From positions 806,001 through 870,000 of the forward strand of contig NZ_SMDR01000001.1 in assembly GCF_006265115.1 (NCBI RefSeq): a stretch of DNA of 64,000 nt, read 5' to 3'. This DNA comes from Arenimonas terrae. Its GTDB lineage: Bacteria > Pseudomonadota > Gammaproteobacteria > Xanthomonadales > Xanthomonadaceae. Below are positions 1-8,387 of this stretch, piece by piece. The first letter of the stretch is position 1, and each line of letters begins with the position of its first letter. A program made the translations under genes and the position numbers. A model generated the notes under the pieces. The model was not told where the DNA came from. It did no database searches and saw only the letters and a program-made list of their open reading frames with translations.

Positions 1-92
1 GGCGGAAGGCTGCCCTCGCTGGCGGCGGGCAGGCCGGATCGGGTCGGCAGGCCCTCGGTCGGCGCCAGGTCTTCGTGTTCGTGTGCGGTCAT
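1..92 (-). CDS. N-terminus of an unidentified protein, cut by the window edge
   Basis: Only about 30 codons are visible, reading leftwards from an ATG at 92-90. The peptide begins MTAHEHEDLAPTEGLPTRSG and is acidic and low in complexity, with no recognisable domain, signal peptide or membrane segment. A GGGAA stretch six bases before the ATG could serve as ribosome binding site. It diverges from the FHA-GGDEF gene across about 200 bases. I cannot assign a function from this fragment. Confidence 0.45.
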   Translation of the reverse strand, partial: MTAHEHEDLAPTEGLPTRSGLPAASEGSLP

Positions 93-258
93 GGCATTTC
101 CCGGGTTCCCGCCGGCATTAACGGCGACGGCGGGTGGCAGCGGCCGCGGCCGGCAGGCCAGGCATGAGCGTAGCCGGCCCGCTCAGTCAAGATGATGGCC
201 CGCCCCTGCCGGGCCGTCGACGTCCGCCCGGCGTCGCGCCCCGTCCCGGGGCTTGGGC

Positions 259-264
259 TACACT
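259..264 (+). promoter_or_regulatory. putative -10 box (TACACT) of the FHA-GGDEF gene
   Basis: TACACT lies about 26 bases before the ATG at 291 in an otherwise GC-rich gap. No convincing -35 is seen 17 bases upstream, so this is a weak call made by eye. Confidence 0.25.
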
Positions 265-290
265 CGTCCGGCGACTTCCGCCCCCAGCAG

Positions 291-1187
291 ATGAGCACGA
301 GCGACGCCGATCCGATCACCACCCAGCTGACCCTGCTAAGCGGCGGACCCCGCCGCAGCGGGCCGCGTTCGGCATGCGTGGTGGTCATCCACGGCGAAGG
401 CCTGGGCAAGCGCGCCGACATCGAGGAAGCGCCGGTGACCGTCGGCCGCTCGCAGGAAGCCGACCTGCACATCCCGCACAAGTCGGTGTCGCGCCAGCAC
501 TGCGAGATCCGCCGCGAGGGCGACGCCTACCGGCTGCGCGACCTGGGCGCGACCAACCGCACCCGCGTCAACGACCTGCCGGTCACCGAAACCCTGCTCG
601 CCGACGGCGACCACATCACCCTGGGCGAGACCATCCTCAAGTTCATCAGCCACGCCAGCGTCGAGGCGCGCTACCACGAGGAGGTCTACCAGCTCGCCAC
701 CCACGACGCGCTGACCGAGATCTACAACCGCCGGCACTTCGTCGAGCTGGTGGACAAGGAGATCGCGCGGGCGCTGCGCCACGGCCGGCCGCTGGTGATG
801 TGCATCATCGACGTGGACCTGTTCAAGCCGGTGAACGACCAGTTCGGCCACATCGCCGGCGACGGCGTGCTGCGGCAGATGGCCGGCCTGGTGCGCGCCT
901 TCGTACGCGGCGAGGACATCGCCGCGCGCATCGGCGGCGAGGAGTTCGCGGTGCTGCTGCCCGAATCCGACCTCGAGGCGGCGCACGCCTTCGCCGAACG
1001 ACTGCGCGAGGCGGTTGCCGCGACGCCCTTCGAGCTGGGCGGCGAATCGCGTCACCTGACCATCAGCATCGGCATCGCCGGCCTGGCCGATAACCGGCGC
1101 GAACGCAGCGCCCTGATGCAGGCCGCCGACGCCGCGCTCTACCGGGCCAAGGACGAAGGCCGCAACCGCGTCTGCGTCGAACCCTAG
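291..1187 (+). CDS. FHA-GGDEF diguanylate cyclase
   Basis: Predicted soluble 298-residue enzyme that makes cyclic di-GMP from two GTP under control of a phosphothreonine-reading FHA domain. The FHA part spans about residues 28-115 and shows VGRSQEADLHIPHKSVSRQH. The cyclase follows from about residue 135, with NRRHF at 146-150 and the active-site GGEEF at 215-219. RGED at 206-209 lies five residues before GGEEF, which is the inhibitory I-site layout, so product feedback is expected. There is no signal peptide or membrane span. The ATG at 291 was chosen because the FHA core begins soon after it; upstream in-frame starts only add a low-complexity Pro/Arg peptide. Its stop shares the sequence CTAG with the stop of the convergent PAP2 gene. 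The phosphopeptide partner is unknown. Confidence 0.93.
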   Translation: MSTSDADPITTQLTLLSGGPRRSGPRSACVVVIHGEGLGKRADIEEAPVTVGRSQEADLHIPHKSVSRQHCEIRREGDAYRLRDLGATNRTRVNDLPVTETLLADGDHITLGETILKFISHASVEARYHEEVYQLATHDALTEIYNRRHFVELVDKEIARALRHGRPLVMCIIDVDLFKPVNDQFGHIAGDGVLRQMAGLVRAFVRGEDIAARIGGEEFAVLLPESDLEAAHAFAERLREAVAATPFELGGESRHLTISIGIAGLADNRRERSALMQAADAALYRAKDEGRNRVCVEP

Positions 1188-1903
1188 TCCGCGCGCGGCG
1201 GGTCCATGGCCGCGGCCGGGTCGCGGTGGCTGGGCCGAACGATCAGGTAGACCGCGCAGACCCAGGCCACGGCCGCCGTCCAGCCGGCCAGGATGTCCGA
1301 CGGGAAATGCACGCCCAGGTAAATCCGCGACGCGCCGACCCAGGCCACGAAGGCCACGCCCGCCAGCAGCACCCGCCAGCGCCAGGCGCCGTGCCAGCAC
1401 AGCAGCACCAGGGCCGCGGCCAGCGTGGCCGAACCCATCGCGTGGCCGCTGGGGAAGCTGAAGGTGTGTTCGGGCGCGATCGACAGCCACAGGTCGGGCC
1501 GCTCGCGCTGGAACACCGCCTTGGCCAGCAGGTTCAGAAGGGCCGACCCGCCGGTGGCGATGGCGAAGAAGATCGCGCGCCGCACATGGCCGAAGGCGAG
1601 CAGGCCGGCGAACACGATCACGTCGAGCGGAATCACGCCCCAGGCGTAACCGAGCTCGCTGGCCAGCACCATTGCCCGGTCCAGCGCCGGCGAGGCCCAC
1701 TGCTGCGCGAGGCGCAGCAGCGGTTCGTCGAAGCCGAAGGCCTCCGCCTCGCGCACCTCTTCGGCCAGCTCGGCGAACAGCGCCAGCGGCAGCGCGATGC
1801 CGGCGAAGGCGAGCAGCAGCCGGCGCCAGCGCCGGGCCAGGAACTCCCGGACCGCCTCGAGCAGGCGCGGTCCGTGCGCCAGCAGGCGCGCGACGTGGCT
1901 CAG
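1184..1903 (-). CDS. PAP2-family membrane phosphatase
   Basis: Multi-pass membrane phosphatase of the type-2 phosphatidic acid phosphatase family, about 239 residues; substrates in this family include undecaprenyl-PP, phosphatidate and PGP, and the sequence does not say which. All three catalytic motifs are present: [18 protein letters not shown] and [12 protein letters not shown]. Five or six hydrophobic segments alternate with short loops. The start is uncertain: the frame has no ATG, GTG or TTG near the expected N-terminus, and the best placed codon is a CTG at 1903-1901 overlapping the ispG stop (CTGA). It is the last gene of a minus-strand trio with ispG and the 547-residue protein, so it is probably translated by coupling to ispG. 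A longer start inside ispG would add only a low-complexity Arg-rich stretch. Confidence 0.82.
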   Translation of the reverse strand: MSHVARLLAHGPRLLEAVREFLARRWRRLLLAFAGIALPLALFAELAEEVREAEAFGFDEPLLRLAQQWASPALDRAMVLASELGYAWGVIPLDVIVFAGLLAFGHVRRAIFFAIATGGSALLNLLAKAVFQRERPDLWLSIAPEHTFSFPSGHAMGSATLAAALVLLCWHGAWRWRVLLAGVAFVAWVGASRIYLGVHFPSDILAGWTAAVAWVCAVYLIVRPSHRDPAAAMDPPRAD

Positions 1904-3135
1904 GGTTCCGCCCGGGCGTAGCGGCGGGCGACGTAGTCGTCGATCACGCCGACGAATTCGTCGGCGATGTTCTCGCCGCGCAGGGTCATCGCTTTTTCGC
2001 CGTCGATGAAGACCGGGGCCGAGGGCGCTTCGCCGGTGCCGGGCAGCGAGATGCCGATGTCGGCATGGCGCGACTCGCCCGGACCGTTGACCACGCAGCC
2101 CATCACCGCCAGCGACAGGTTCTCGACGCCTGGGTACTTGAGCTTCCATACCGGCATCTGGCCGCGCACGTGTTCCTGCACTTTCTGCGCCAATACCTGG
2201 AAGAACTCGCTGGTGGTGCGGCCGCAGCCCGGGCAGGCGGTGACCAGCGGCGCGAACGCGCGCAGGCCCATGGTCTGCAGCAGTTCCTGCGCCACCTGCA
2301 CCTCCAGCGTACGCGCCGCGCCGGGTTCGGGAGTGAGCGAGATGCGGATGGTGTCGCCGATGCCTTCCTGCATCAGCACCGCCAGCGCGGCGCTGGAGGC
2401 GACGATGCCCTTGCTGCCCATGCCGGCCTCGGTCAGGCCCAGATGCAGCGGGAAATCCGAGCGCAGGGCCAGGTCGCGGTAGACGGCGATCAGTTCCTGC
2501 ACGCCGCTGACCTTGGCCGAGAGCACGATGCGTTCGCGCGGCAGGCCGATTTCGACGGCGCGTTCGGCCGATTCCAGCGCCGACACCACCAGGGCCTCGC
2601 GCAGCACGCGCGCAGCATCCCAGGGTTCGGCACGGGCGGCGTTTTCGTCCATCAGGCGGGCGGCCAGGGCCTGGTCCAGCGAACCCCAGTTGACGCCGAT
2701 GCGCACCGGCTTGCCGTACCTGATCGCCATCTCGACGATGGCCGCGAACTGGGTGTCGCGCTTCTTGCCGAAGCCGACATTGCCCGGGTTGATGCGGTAT
2801 TTGGCCAGCGCCTCGGCGCAGGCCGGTTCGGCCGCCAGCAGGCGGTCACCGTTGTAGTGGAAGTCGCCGACGATCGGCACCGGGACCGACATCATGTCGA
2901 GCTTCTCGCGGATGCGCGGCACCGCGGCGGCGGATTCGGGATTGTTCACCGTCACGCGCACCAGCTCGGAGCCGGCGCGCCAGAGTTCGGCGACCTGTTT
3001 GACGGTGGCATTCACGTCGGCGGTGTCGGTGTTGGTCATGGACTGCACCACCACCGGCGCGCCGCCGCCGATGCGCACCTTGTCCACCATCACCGCGCGG
3101 GTGGCGCGGCGCGGGTTTGCCGCCGCCTCGCTCAT
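1900..3135 (-). CDS. ispG: 4-hydroxy-3-methylbut-2-en-1-yl diphosphate synthase IspG
   Basis: Cytosolic 4Fe-4S enzyme of the MEP isoprenoid pathway, converting MEcPP to HMBPP with electrons from flavodoxin or ferredoxin. The 411-residue product has the N-terminal TIM barrel ([18 protein letters not shown] near residue 30) and the C-terminal cluster domain with CPGCGRT and [10 protein letters not shown], giving the three cluster cysteines. Length is normal for the family. The ATG at 3135 overlaps the stop of the upstream gene as ATGA, and ispG in turn overlaps the PAP2 frame, so the three are probably one transcript. ferredoxin FdxA at the other end of the window could be a general electron donor, but nothing here links it to IspG. 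Confidence 0.97.
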   Translation of the reverse strand: MSEAAANPRRATRAVMVDKVRIGGGAPVVVQSMTNTDTADVNATVKQVAELWRAGSELVRVTVNNPESAAAVPRIREKLDMMSVPVPIVGDFHYNGDRLLAAEPACAEALAKYRINPGNVGFGKKRDTQFAAIVEMAIRYGKPVRIGVNWGSLDQALAARLMDENAARAEPWDAARVLREALVVSALESAERAVEIGLPRERIVLSAKVSGVQELIAVYRDLALRSDFPLHLGLTEAGMGSKGIVASSAALAVLMQEGIGDTIRISLTPEPGAARTLEVQVAQELLQTMGLRAFAPLVTACPGCGRTTSEFFQVLAQKVQEHVRGQMPVWKLKYPGVENLSLAVMGCVVNGPGESRHADIGISLPGTGEAPSAPVFIDGEKAMTLRGENIADEFVGVIDDYVARRYARAEP

Positions 3136-4775
3136 GCCGCGGCTCCGGCCGGCGCGCGTTCGCCGACGATGACGTAGTCGCCGGCGTTGAGGATGACCTC
3201 GATATCGGGCAGCAGGTCCGGCCCGCGCGCGCCCATCTCGGGCAGCTGGCCATCGGCGTCGTGGATCACCTCGACCCGACTGCCGGATTCGATCGCGGCG
3301 TTGGAGACGAAACAGCGGCCGCCGCCGCTTTCCAGCGGGAATATCTCGACCGCGCGGCTGACCTGGCGGCTGCCGCCGTCGGCGCTGACCACGCGCAGCG
3401 CGACCGGGCTGGCGCGCCGCGCCAGCAGTTCGACGCCCGCCGACAGGCCGCCGTTGTCCTCGTAACGCAGCCAGCGCATCACGCCCACCATCCAGTCCTG
3501 CTCCTCGGCATCTTCGCCAAAACTCAGTCCGACCAGTTCGCCGACGCGGGCGCGCACCTGCTCGGCGTTTTCCCAGGTCATTCGGTAACCGCCCAGGCTC
3601 TGGTCGAGAACCCGGCCGGTGTAGCGCGTCACCTTGGCCATGCCCAGGCCGCCCTGGGTCCAGGCGGCGCCGGCGATCACGTGCACGGAACCCTGCGCCG
3701 ACTGGCGCATGAAGGTGTCGAAGTCGCGCTGGCCGGCCAGGAAATAATGCAGACCGCTCAGGCCCAGCACCGTGTCCAGGCTGTGGCCGGCAGGCAGCCG
3801 CACCAGGCCGCGCGCGGCCATCTGGCCGAAGGCGCGGCGCAGGCGCAGCAGCAGGTCGTTGCCCACGCGCACGCCGGGTCCGATGCCCGGCATCAGCTCG
3901 GACTGGCCTTCGCGCACGCGGCCCAGCGCGCGCTCGACGTCGTCGGCGAAGGCGCGCAGGTCCAGCCACAGCGAATGCGACTCGTCGCCCGCGCCCGGAC
4001 CCGGGCCTCGATCGGCGTCCTCCGGCACCACCGGCGCCAGTCCGTCCGGGGCGCGGTCGCTCAGGCCGCAGCGACCGGCGAAACCGCGTGCGATCGGCCA
4101 CAGCGTGTCCTGCTCGCCCTGGCCGAAGGCATAGGGGTTGATCGCGGCCATCAGCAGCGTCTGCACGTAGAGCGTGTTGATGTCGATGTTGCCGCCGGCC
4201 GCGCGGTCATCGACCGGCTTGCGGTCGAGCTTGATCGACGCGGCGAACCGGTGCACCCGGTGCAAGCCGCGCCAGGCGCCCTCGCCGGGCGCGCGGTACA
4301 CGCGCCAGGCCAGCGCCAGCGCGCGCGAGTAGTGCCAGGCCGAACGCTGCAGCGCCTGCAGCACGCCGGCGCCGCGCAGGAAGGGCACCGCGCCGGCCGG
4401 CGCGCAGAGCTCGGCGGCGGCCTTGCGGTAGCCGTGCGCGAGCAGCAGGTGGAAGGTCTCGGCCACCGCGGCGGCACGCGCCTTGTCCGGCGGCAGCGGC
4501 AATGGATTGGCGGTGAACTGGCGCTCCAGCAGCGCCACCGCCTCGAGCACGGCGGCGCGCAGTTCCTCGAGCGCGCCCAGGCGCTGGCTGCCGTCGAGCC
4601 GCTGCGCCAGCAGGCTGTCGAGCGCGCGGGCGAGCTCCTGTTCGGTCGCCTGGGTGTTGGCGCGCGGCAAGGCCGCGACCCAGGCCTTGACCTTGCGCGG
4701 TTCGGCGATGAAGTTGCCGGGCGCGCCGCTGCCGCGGGGCAGGTCGTCGCAGAGGCGTCGGTAGCTATCGCTCAT
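3132..4775 (-). CDS. conserved protein of unknown function upstream of ispG
   Basis: A 547-residue soluble protein without signal peptide or membrane span. The N-terminal half is helix-rich and Leu/Ala/Arg-rich (for example [20 protein letters not shown] near residue 22), and the C-terminal 100 residues look like a beta-barrel, with runs such as [13 protein letters not shown] and [13 protein letters not shown]. That C-terminus is reminiscent of a degenerate PilZ fold, but I do not see the RxxxR signature, so cyclic di-GMP binding is only a guess. AGGA seven bases before the ATG supports the start. The stop overlaps the ispG ATG (ATGA), which suggests translational coupling. I do not recognise a named function. 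Confidence 0.8.
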   Translation of the reverse strand: MSDSYRRLCDDLPRGSGAPGNFIAEPRKVKAWVAALPRANTQATEQELARALDSLLAQRLDGSQRLGALEELRAAVLEAVALLERQFTANPLPLPPDKARAAAVAETFHLLLAHGYRKAAAELCAPAGAVPFLRGAGVLQALQRSAWHYSRALALAWRVYRAPGEGAWRGLHRVHRFAASIKLDRKPVDDRAAGGNIDINTLYVQTLLMAAINPYAFGQGEQDTLWPIARGFAGRCGLSDRAPDGLAPVVPEDADRGPGPGAGDESHSLWLDLRAFADDVERALGRVREGQSELMPGIGPGVRVGNDLLLRLRRAFGQMAARGLVRLPAGHSLDTVLGLSGLHYFLAGQRDFDTFMRQSAQGSVHVIAGAAWTQGGLGMAKVTRYTGRVLDQSLGGYRMTWENAEQVRARVGELVGLSFGEDAEEQDWMVGVMRWLRYEDNGGLSAGVELLARRASPVALRVVSADGGSRQVSRAVEIFPLESGGGRCFVSNAAIESGSRVEVIHDADGQLPEMGARGPDLLPDIEVILNAGDYVIVGERAPAGAAA

Positions 4776-4849
4776 CGGAAGTCCTCATGGCTGCGACAGT
4801 TTAGACCGGGCGGCGGCAATCCCCTACCCCGTCCCCGAACGGCGCGCGG

Positions 4850-4855
4850 TATCCT
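4850..4855 (+). promoter_or_regulatory. putative -10 box (TATCCT) of xseA
   Basis: TATCCT lies 24 bases before the xseA ATG in the gap between divergent genes. The -35 region is GC-rich and unconvincing. Confidence 0.25.
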
Positions 4856-4879
4856 GTCAGGCCGTCCCCGGCCCGCCCC

Positions 4880-6229
4880 ATGTCCTCACTCGCCCGCGAA
4901 CGCCAGGTCCTGCGCCCGTCCCAGCTCAATGCGCTGGCGCGCGACCTGCTCGAGGGCAGCTTCCCCCAGGTCTGGGTCGAGGGCGAGATCAGCAACTTCT
5001 CCCGGCCGGCCTCGGGCCACGCCTATTTCACCCTCAAGGACGACCGGGCCCAGGTCCGCTGCGCCCTGTTCAAGCCCAAGGCGCAGGCGCTGCGCTTCCT
5101 GCCGCGCGACGGCCTGCAGGTGCTGGCCCGTGGTCGGCTGACCCTGTACGAGGCCCGCGGCGACTACCAGCTGGTGCTCGAACACCTCGAGGAGGCCGGC
5201 GAAGGCGCGCTGCGCCGGGCCTTCGAGCAGCTCAAGCAGAAGCTCGCCGCCGAAGGCCTGTTCGACACCGGCCGCAAGCGCCCCCTGCCCGCCTTCCCGC
5301 GCCGGCTCGGCGTGATCACCTCGCCCCGGGGCGCCGCCGTGCGCGACGTGCTGAGCGTGCTGGGCCGGCGCTTCCCGCTGCTGCCGGTGGACGTGCTGCC
5401 GGTGCCGGTGCAGGGCGACGGCGCCGCCGCCCAGATCCTGGACATGCTGCGCCGCGCCGGCGCCAGCGGTCGCTACGACGTGCTGCTGCTCACCCGCGGC
5501 GGCGGTTCGCTGGAGGACCTCTGGGCCTTCAACGATGAAGCCCTGACGCGCGGCATCGCCGCCTCGCCGGTGCCGGTGGTGTCGGCGGTCGGCCACGAGG
5601 TCGACACCAGCCTGGCCGACTTCGCCGCCGACCTGCGCGCCGCCACGCCCTCGGCGGCGGCCGAACTGCTGGTGCCCGAGCGCGGCGAGCTGCTGGCCCG
5701 GCTTCGCCAGCGCCACGGCCAGCTACAGGCCCTGCACGCGCGGATGACCGCCGCGCGCGCCCAGCGTGCCGACCAGGCCTTCCTGAAACTCCAGGCCCTG
5801 CGCCCGCAGCTGCGGCTCGAACGCGGCCGCGGCCGCCTGATGGCGCTGCGCCGCCGGCTGGACCTGGCCCGACAGCTGCCGCAGGCCCAGCGCGCCGAGC
5901 GCCTGGCGCGGCTGCTGCGCCGCCTCGACCAGGCCCATCCGCGCCGCCGCCTGCAGGACCATGCCCATCGCCTGGCCCTGCTCGGCCAGCGCCTGGGCCA
6001 GGCCCCGGACCAGCTGCTGCGACAGCGGCGGCTGCAGCTGCAGGGGCTGGCGCGTGCCCTGGCCAGCATCAGTCCGCTGTCCACCCTCGCCCGCGGCTAC
6101 GCCATCCTGCAGGCGCCGGACGGCAGCGTGCTGCGTCGGTCCGCCGACGCCCGCCCCGGCGACACGCTGTCGGCCCGATTGGCCGAGGGGCAACTGCGGC
6201 TACGCGTCGAACCGGATCGCGAGGGCTAG
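4880..6229 (+). CDS. xseA: exodeoxyribonuclease VII large subunit
   Basis: Large subunit of ExoVII, which degrades single-stranded DNA to short oligonucleotides together with XseB. The 449-residue product has an N-terminal OB-fold (QVWVEGEISNFSRPASGHAY near residue 31), the nuclease core with GVITSPRGAAVRDVLSVLGR, LLTRGGGSLEDLWAFND and VVSAVGHEVDTSLADFAADL, then a long Arg/Leu/Gln coiled-coil region and the C-terminal LARGYAIL segment. Length matches the family. xseB is not in this window. The gene stands alone, and its stop shares CTAG with the convergent GGDEF gene. Confidence 0.96.
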   Translation: MSSLARERQVLRPSQLNALARDLLEGSFPQVWVEGEISNFSRPASGHAYFTLKDDRAQVRCALFKPKAQALRFLPRDGLQVLARGRLTLYEARGDYQLVLEHLEEAGEGALRRAFEQLKQKLAAEGLFDTGRKRPLPAFPRRLGVITSPRGAAVRDVLSVLGRRFPLLPVDVLPVPVQGDGAAAQILDMLRRAGASGRYDVLLLTRGGGSLEDLWAFNDEALTRGIAASPVPVVSAVGHEVDTSLADFAADLRAATPSAAAELLVPERGELLARLRQRHGQLQALHARMTAARAQRADQAFLKLQALRPQLRLERGRGRLMALRRRLDLARQLPQAQRAERLARLLRRLDQAHPRRRLQDHAHRLALLGQRLGQAPDQLLRQRRLQLQGLARALASISPLSTLARGYAILQAPDGSVLRRSADARPGDTLSARLAEGQLRLRVEPDREG

Positions 6230-7683
6230 TCGCCGGCCGGCAGCACTGCGCCCAGCCGCACCGGGCTGGCGAACTCCACGCCGTGGGCGCGGCCATGTTT
6301 GGCGCGGTACATGGCCTCGTCGGCCTTGCGCAGCAGCACCTCGGCCTGGTCGCCGTCCTCCGGGAACCGGGCGATGCCGATGCTGGCCCCGACCACCACC
6401 CAATGGCCTTCGATCGGCACCGGCCGGTTGATCGCCGCCTGCACGCGCAGTGCCACCGCGCGCAGCCAGGCCTCGTCCGCGCCCGGGTCGGTGGGCACCA
6501 GCACCAGGAATTCGTCGCCGCCCATGCGCGCGACCACATCGCCGGGCCGCACCGATTCGCTCAGGCGCCGGCCGATCACCGCCAGCAGCAGGTCGCCGGC
6601 GGCATGTCCGTAGGTGTCGTTGACCGGCTTGAAGCCGTCGAGGTCGAAGGACAGCAGCGCGAAGCCGCCGATGCCGCGGCGACCGCGCGCGATCATGCGC
6701 GCCAGCTGCTGCAGCGCCCAGCGCCGGTTCGGCAGGTTGGTCAGCGAGTCCATGCCGGCCAGGCGGCGGATGCGCTGGCGGTCGTGCAGGATGCGCGCCG
6801 TCGCCAGGCCCGCCAGCAGGCTCAGGCTCAGCCGCAGCAGGAAACCCGGCGTCTGCCAGGCCGGCCGGGCGTGCCAGCCGTCGATCGGCTCGGCGGAAAT
6901 CAGCCAGCTTCCGCCCGGCAGCAGCACCGGCGTCTTGACCGCGCTCGCGCGGTCCGACGGGGGCTCGCCGCGGACCATGTCTCCGCCCGGGCCGGAGGCA
7001 TCGCGGCCGACAATGCCGATGCGCAGGTCGCGCTCGAGCTTGCGGATGCCGGCACTGCGCATCAGCGTTTCGTAGTCCAGGGCCACGCTGACAGCGCCCC
7101 ACAGCCGCGGCACGCCGTCGCGGTTGACCCACAGCGGCACCCGGACCGCCAGCGCGCTGCCGCCCTGCACGCGCTCGAAGGGCCCGGCCAGCACCGGCGC
7201 GTCGTCGCTGATCGCGCGCAGCACGGCCTGCTTCTGGATCGGATCCTGGAGCAGGTTCAGCCCGAGCGCGGCCTGGTTGCCCTCGCGCGGGTAGATGCTG
7301 CGGATGACGAAGCCGGGGGCCAGCGACAGGTTGAGGATGTTCTCCTGGTCGCGCAGCAGTTCCTGCGCCACGGTTTCGAACTGCGCTTCGGAAATGCCTT
7401 CCTGCACGACCACGTTCACGCCCAGTCCGCGCGCCATGGCGACGCTCGCGTAGATCTCGGTTTCCAGACGCGCCCGGAAATTCGACAGGTCTTCCTGGAT
7501 GGCGGACCGGCGGTCGCTGAGCTCACGCTGGCGCTCGAGTTCGGCCGAGTTGAGGCTGAAGTAGAGCCCGAGCAGGAACACACCGATGCCCACCGCGAGG
7601 TGCCAGCCCGGGCGCAGCCAGCCGGCACGGGGGCGGACGGAGTGGGTGCCGGCGGATTCCTGCGGTGGCTGGCTGTCGGCCAT
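6226..7683 (-). CDS. membrane-anchored CHASE-like-GGDEF diguanylate cyclase
   Basis: Inner-membrane diguanylate cyclase of 485 residues. A transmembrane helix near residues 28-44 is followed by a periplasmic sensor of about 200 residues that resembles a CHASE domain (NILNLSLAPGFVIRSIYPRE, then the weaker GPFERVQGGSALAVRVPLWV). A second helix follows near residues 275-295, then the GGDEF domain. The active site is an exact GGDEF at 388-392 and RPGD lies five residues before it, so feedback inhibition is likely. The ligand is unknown. There is no Shine-Dalgarno; TAGATT sits seven bases before the ATG, suggesting a leaderless transcript. The upstream neighbour is the divergent ECF sigma gene 90 bases away, and the gene converges on xseA. 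Confidence 0.92.
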   Translation of the reverse strand: MADSQPPQESAGTHSVRPRAGWLRPGWHLAVGIGVFLLGLYFSLNSAELERQRELSDRRSAIQEDLSNFRARLETEIYASVAMARGLGVNVVVQEGISEAQFETVAQELLRDQENILNLSLAPGFVIRSIYPREGNQAALGLNLLQDPIQKQAVLRAISDDAPVLAGPFERVQGGSALAVRVPLWVNRDGVPRLWGAVSVALDYETLMRSAGIRKLERDLRIGIVGRDASGPGGDMVRGEPPSDRASAVKTPVLLPGGSWLISAEPIDGWHARPAWQTPGFLLRLSLSLLAGLATARILHDRQRIRRLAGMDSLTNLPNRRWALQQLARMIARGRRGIGGFALLSFDLDGFKPVNDTYGHAAGDLLLAVIGRRLSESVRPGDVVARMGGDEFLVLVPTDPGADEAWLRAVALRVQAAINRPVPIEGHWVVVGASIGIARFPEDGDQAEVLLRKADEAMYRAKHGRAHGVEFASPVRLGAVLPAGD

Positions 7684-7690
7684 GCGGGGC

Positions 7691-7696
7691 AATCTA
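7691..7696 (-). promoter_or_regulatory. putative -10 box (TAGATT) of the CHASE-GGDEF gene
   Basis: Read on the minus strand, TAGATT ends seven bases before the ATG at 7683, which would place transcription start at the start codon itself. Confidence 0.35.
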
Positions 7697-7737
7697 CACC
7701 CGCCGCGCCCGGCCTGGCTGAGCGGCAGCCCGCCGGC

Positions 7738-7766
7738 TTCACCGGCGTTGGGAAAGCCCGTAGGCT
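7738..7766 (+). promoter_or_regulatory. putative promoter of the ECF sigma operon (TTCACC-17-TAGGCT)
   Basis: TTCACC at 7738-7743 and TAGGCT at 7761-7766 are separated by 17 bases, and the -10 ends seven bases before the ATG at 7774. No Shine-Dalgarno is present, so a leaderless mRNA is plausible. Whether this is a housekeeping or a self-recognised ECF promoter cannot be told from one site. Confidence 0.4.
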
Positions 7767-7773
7767 TCCGGGC

Positions 7774-8322
7774 ATGCAGGCGGAGCCGACCGACGAAGAA
7801 CTGATGCTGGCCTACGGGGCCGGCGACGTCGCCGCATTCCAGACCCTGTACTCCCGGCACCGCGGTCCGCTGTTCCGGCACCTGGCCCGGCAGCTGCGGG
7901 ATGCGGCCCTGGCCGAAGAGTTTTTCCAGGACGTCTGGCAGCGGGTGATCACCGCCCGCGAGCGCTACCGTCCGGACGCGAAGTTTGGCACCTGGCTCTA
8001 CCAGATCGCCCACAACCGCGTCACCGACCATTGGCGCGGCAAGCAGCACCGGCCCGACGCCCCGGGCGACGCCGACGAACTGGCCGCGCGCGTGCCCGAC
8101 CCGCAGACGCCCGAGCGCCAGCTGTCGGCCTTCGAAGAGCGCCGCCGGCTGCAGCTGGCGCTGGAGGAACTGCCCGAGGACCAGCGCGAGGTGGTGCTGC
8201 TGCGGCTGGAGCAGGAACTGAGCCTGGAAGAGATCGGGGAAATCACCGGCGTGGGCCGCGAGACGGTGAAATCCCGCCTGCGCTACGCCATGGACAAACT
8301 GCGTGCGAGGTTGCGGCCATGA
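7774..8322 (+). CDS. ECF-family RNA polymerase sigma factor
   Basis: Alternative sigma factor of 182 residues. Region 2 occupies about residues 20-90 (YSRHRGPLFRHLARQL, EEFFQDVWQRVITAR, GTWLYQIAHNRVTDHWR) and region 4 about residues 125-178 (LEELPEDQREVVLLRLEQEL, SLEEIGEITGVGRETVKSRL). The stop overlaps an upstream alternative ATG of the following von Willebrand gene, and the third gene in the chain looks like a membrane anti-sigma factor, so this is probably a sigma/anti-sigma envelope-sensing unit. The inducing signal is unknown. It is distinct from the RpoE/AlgU-type sigma factor at 31 kb. Confidence 0.93.
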   Translation: MQAEPTDEELMLAYGAGDVAAFQTLYSRHRGPLFRHLARQLRDAALAEEFFQDVWQRVITARERYRPDAKFGTWLYQIAHNRVTDHWRGKQHRPDAPGDADELAARVPDPQTPERQLSAFEERRRLQLALEELPEDQREVVLLRLEQELSLEEIGEITGVGRETVKSRLRYAMDKLRARLRP

Positions 8323-8387
8323 GGCTTCAACCCCGTTTCCGGCGACCGGACGTTGACAGTGGCACCACCCAGGCCAGGAGCCTCGCC

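Noticed and set aside
3117-4879. Long plus-strand frame running from the ispG region into the 5' part of xseA
   Set aside because: It is antisense to the 547-residue protein and shifts frame relative to xseA, which has its own clear start at 4880.
6283-7773. N-terminal extension of the ECF sigma factor to 679 residues
   Set aside because: The extension is antisense to the CHASE-GGDEF gene. The sigma domain starts at ATG 7774, right after a plausible promoter.
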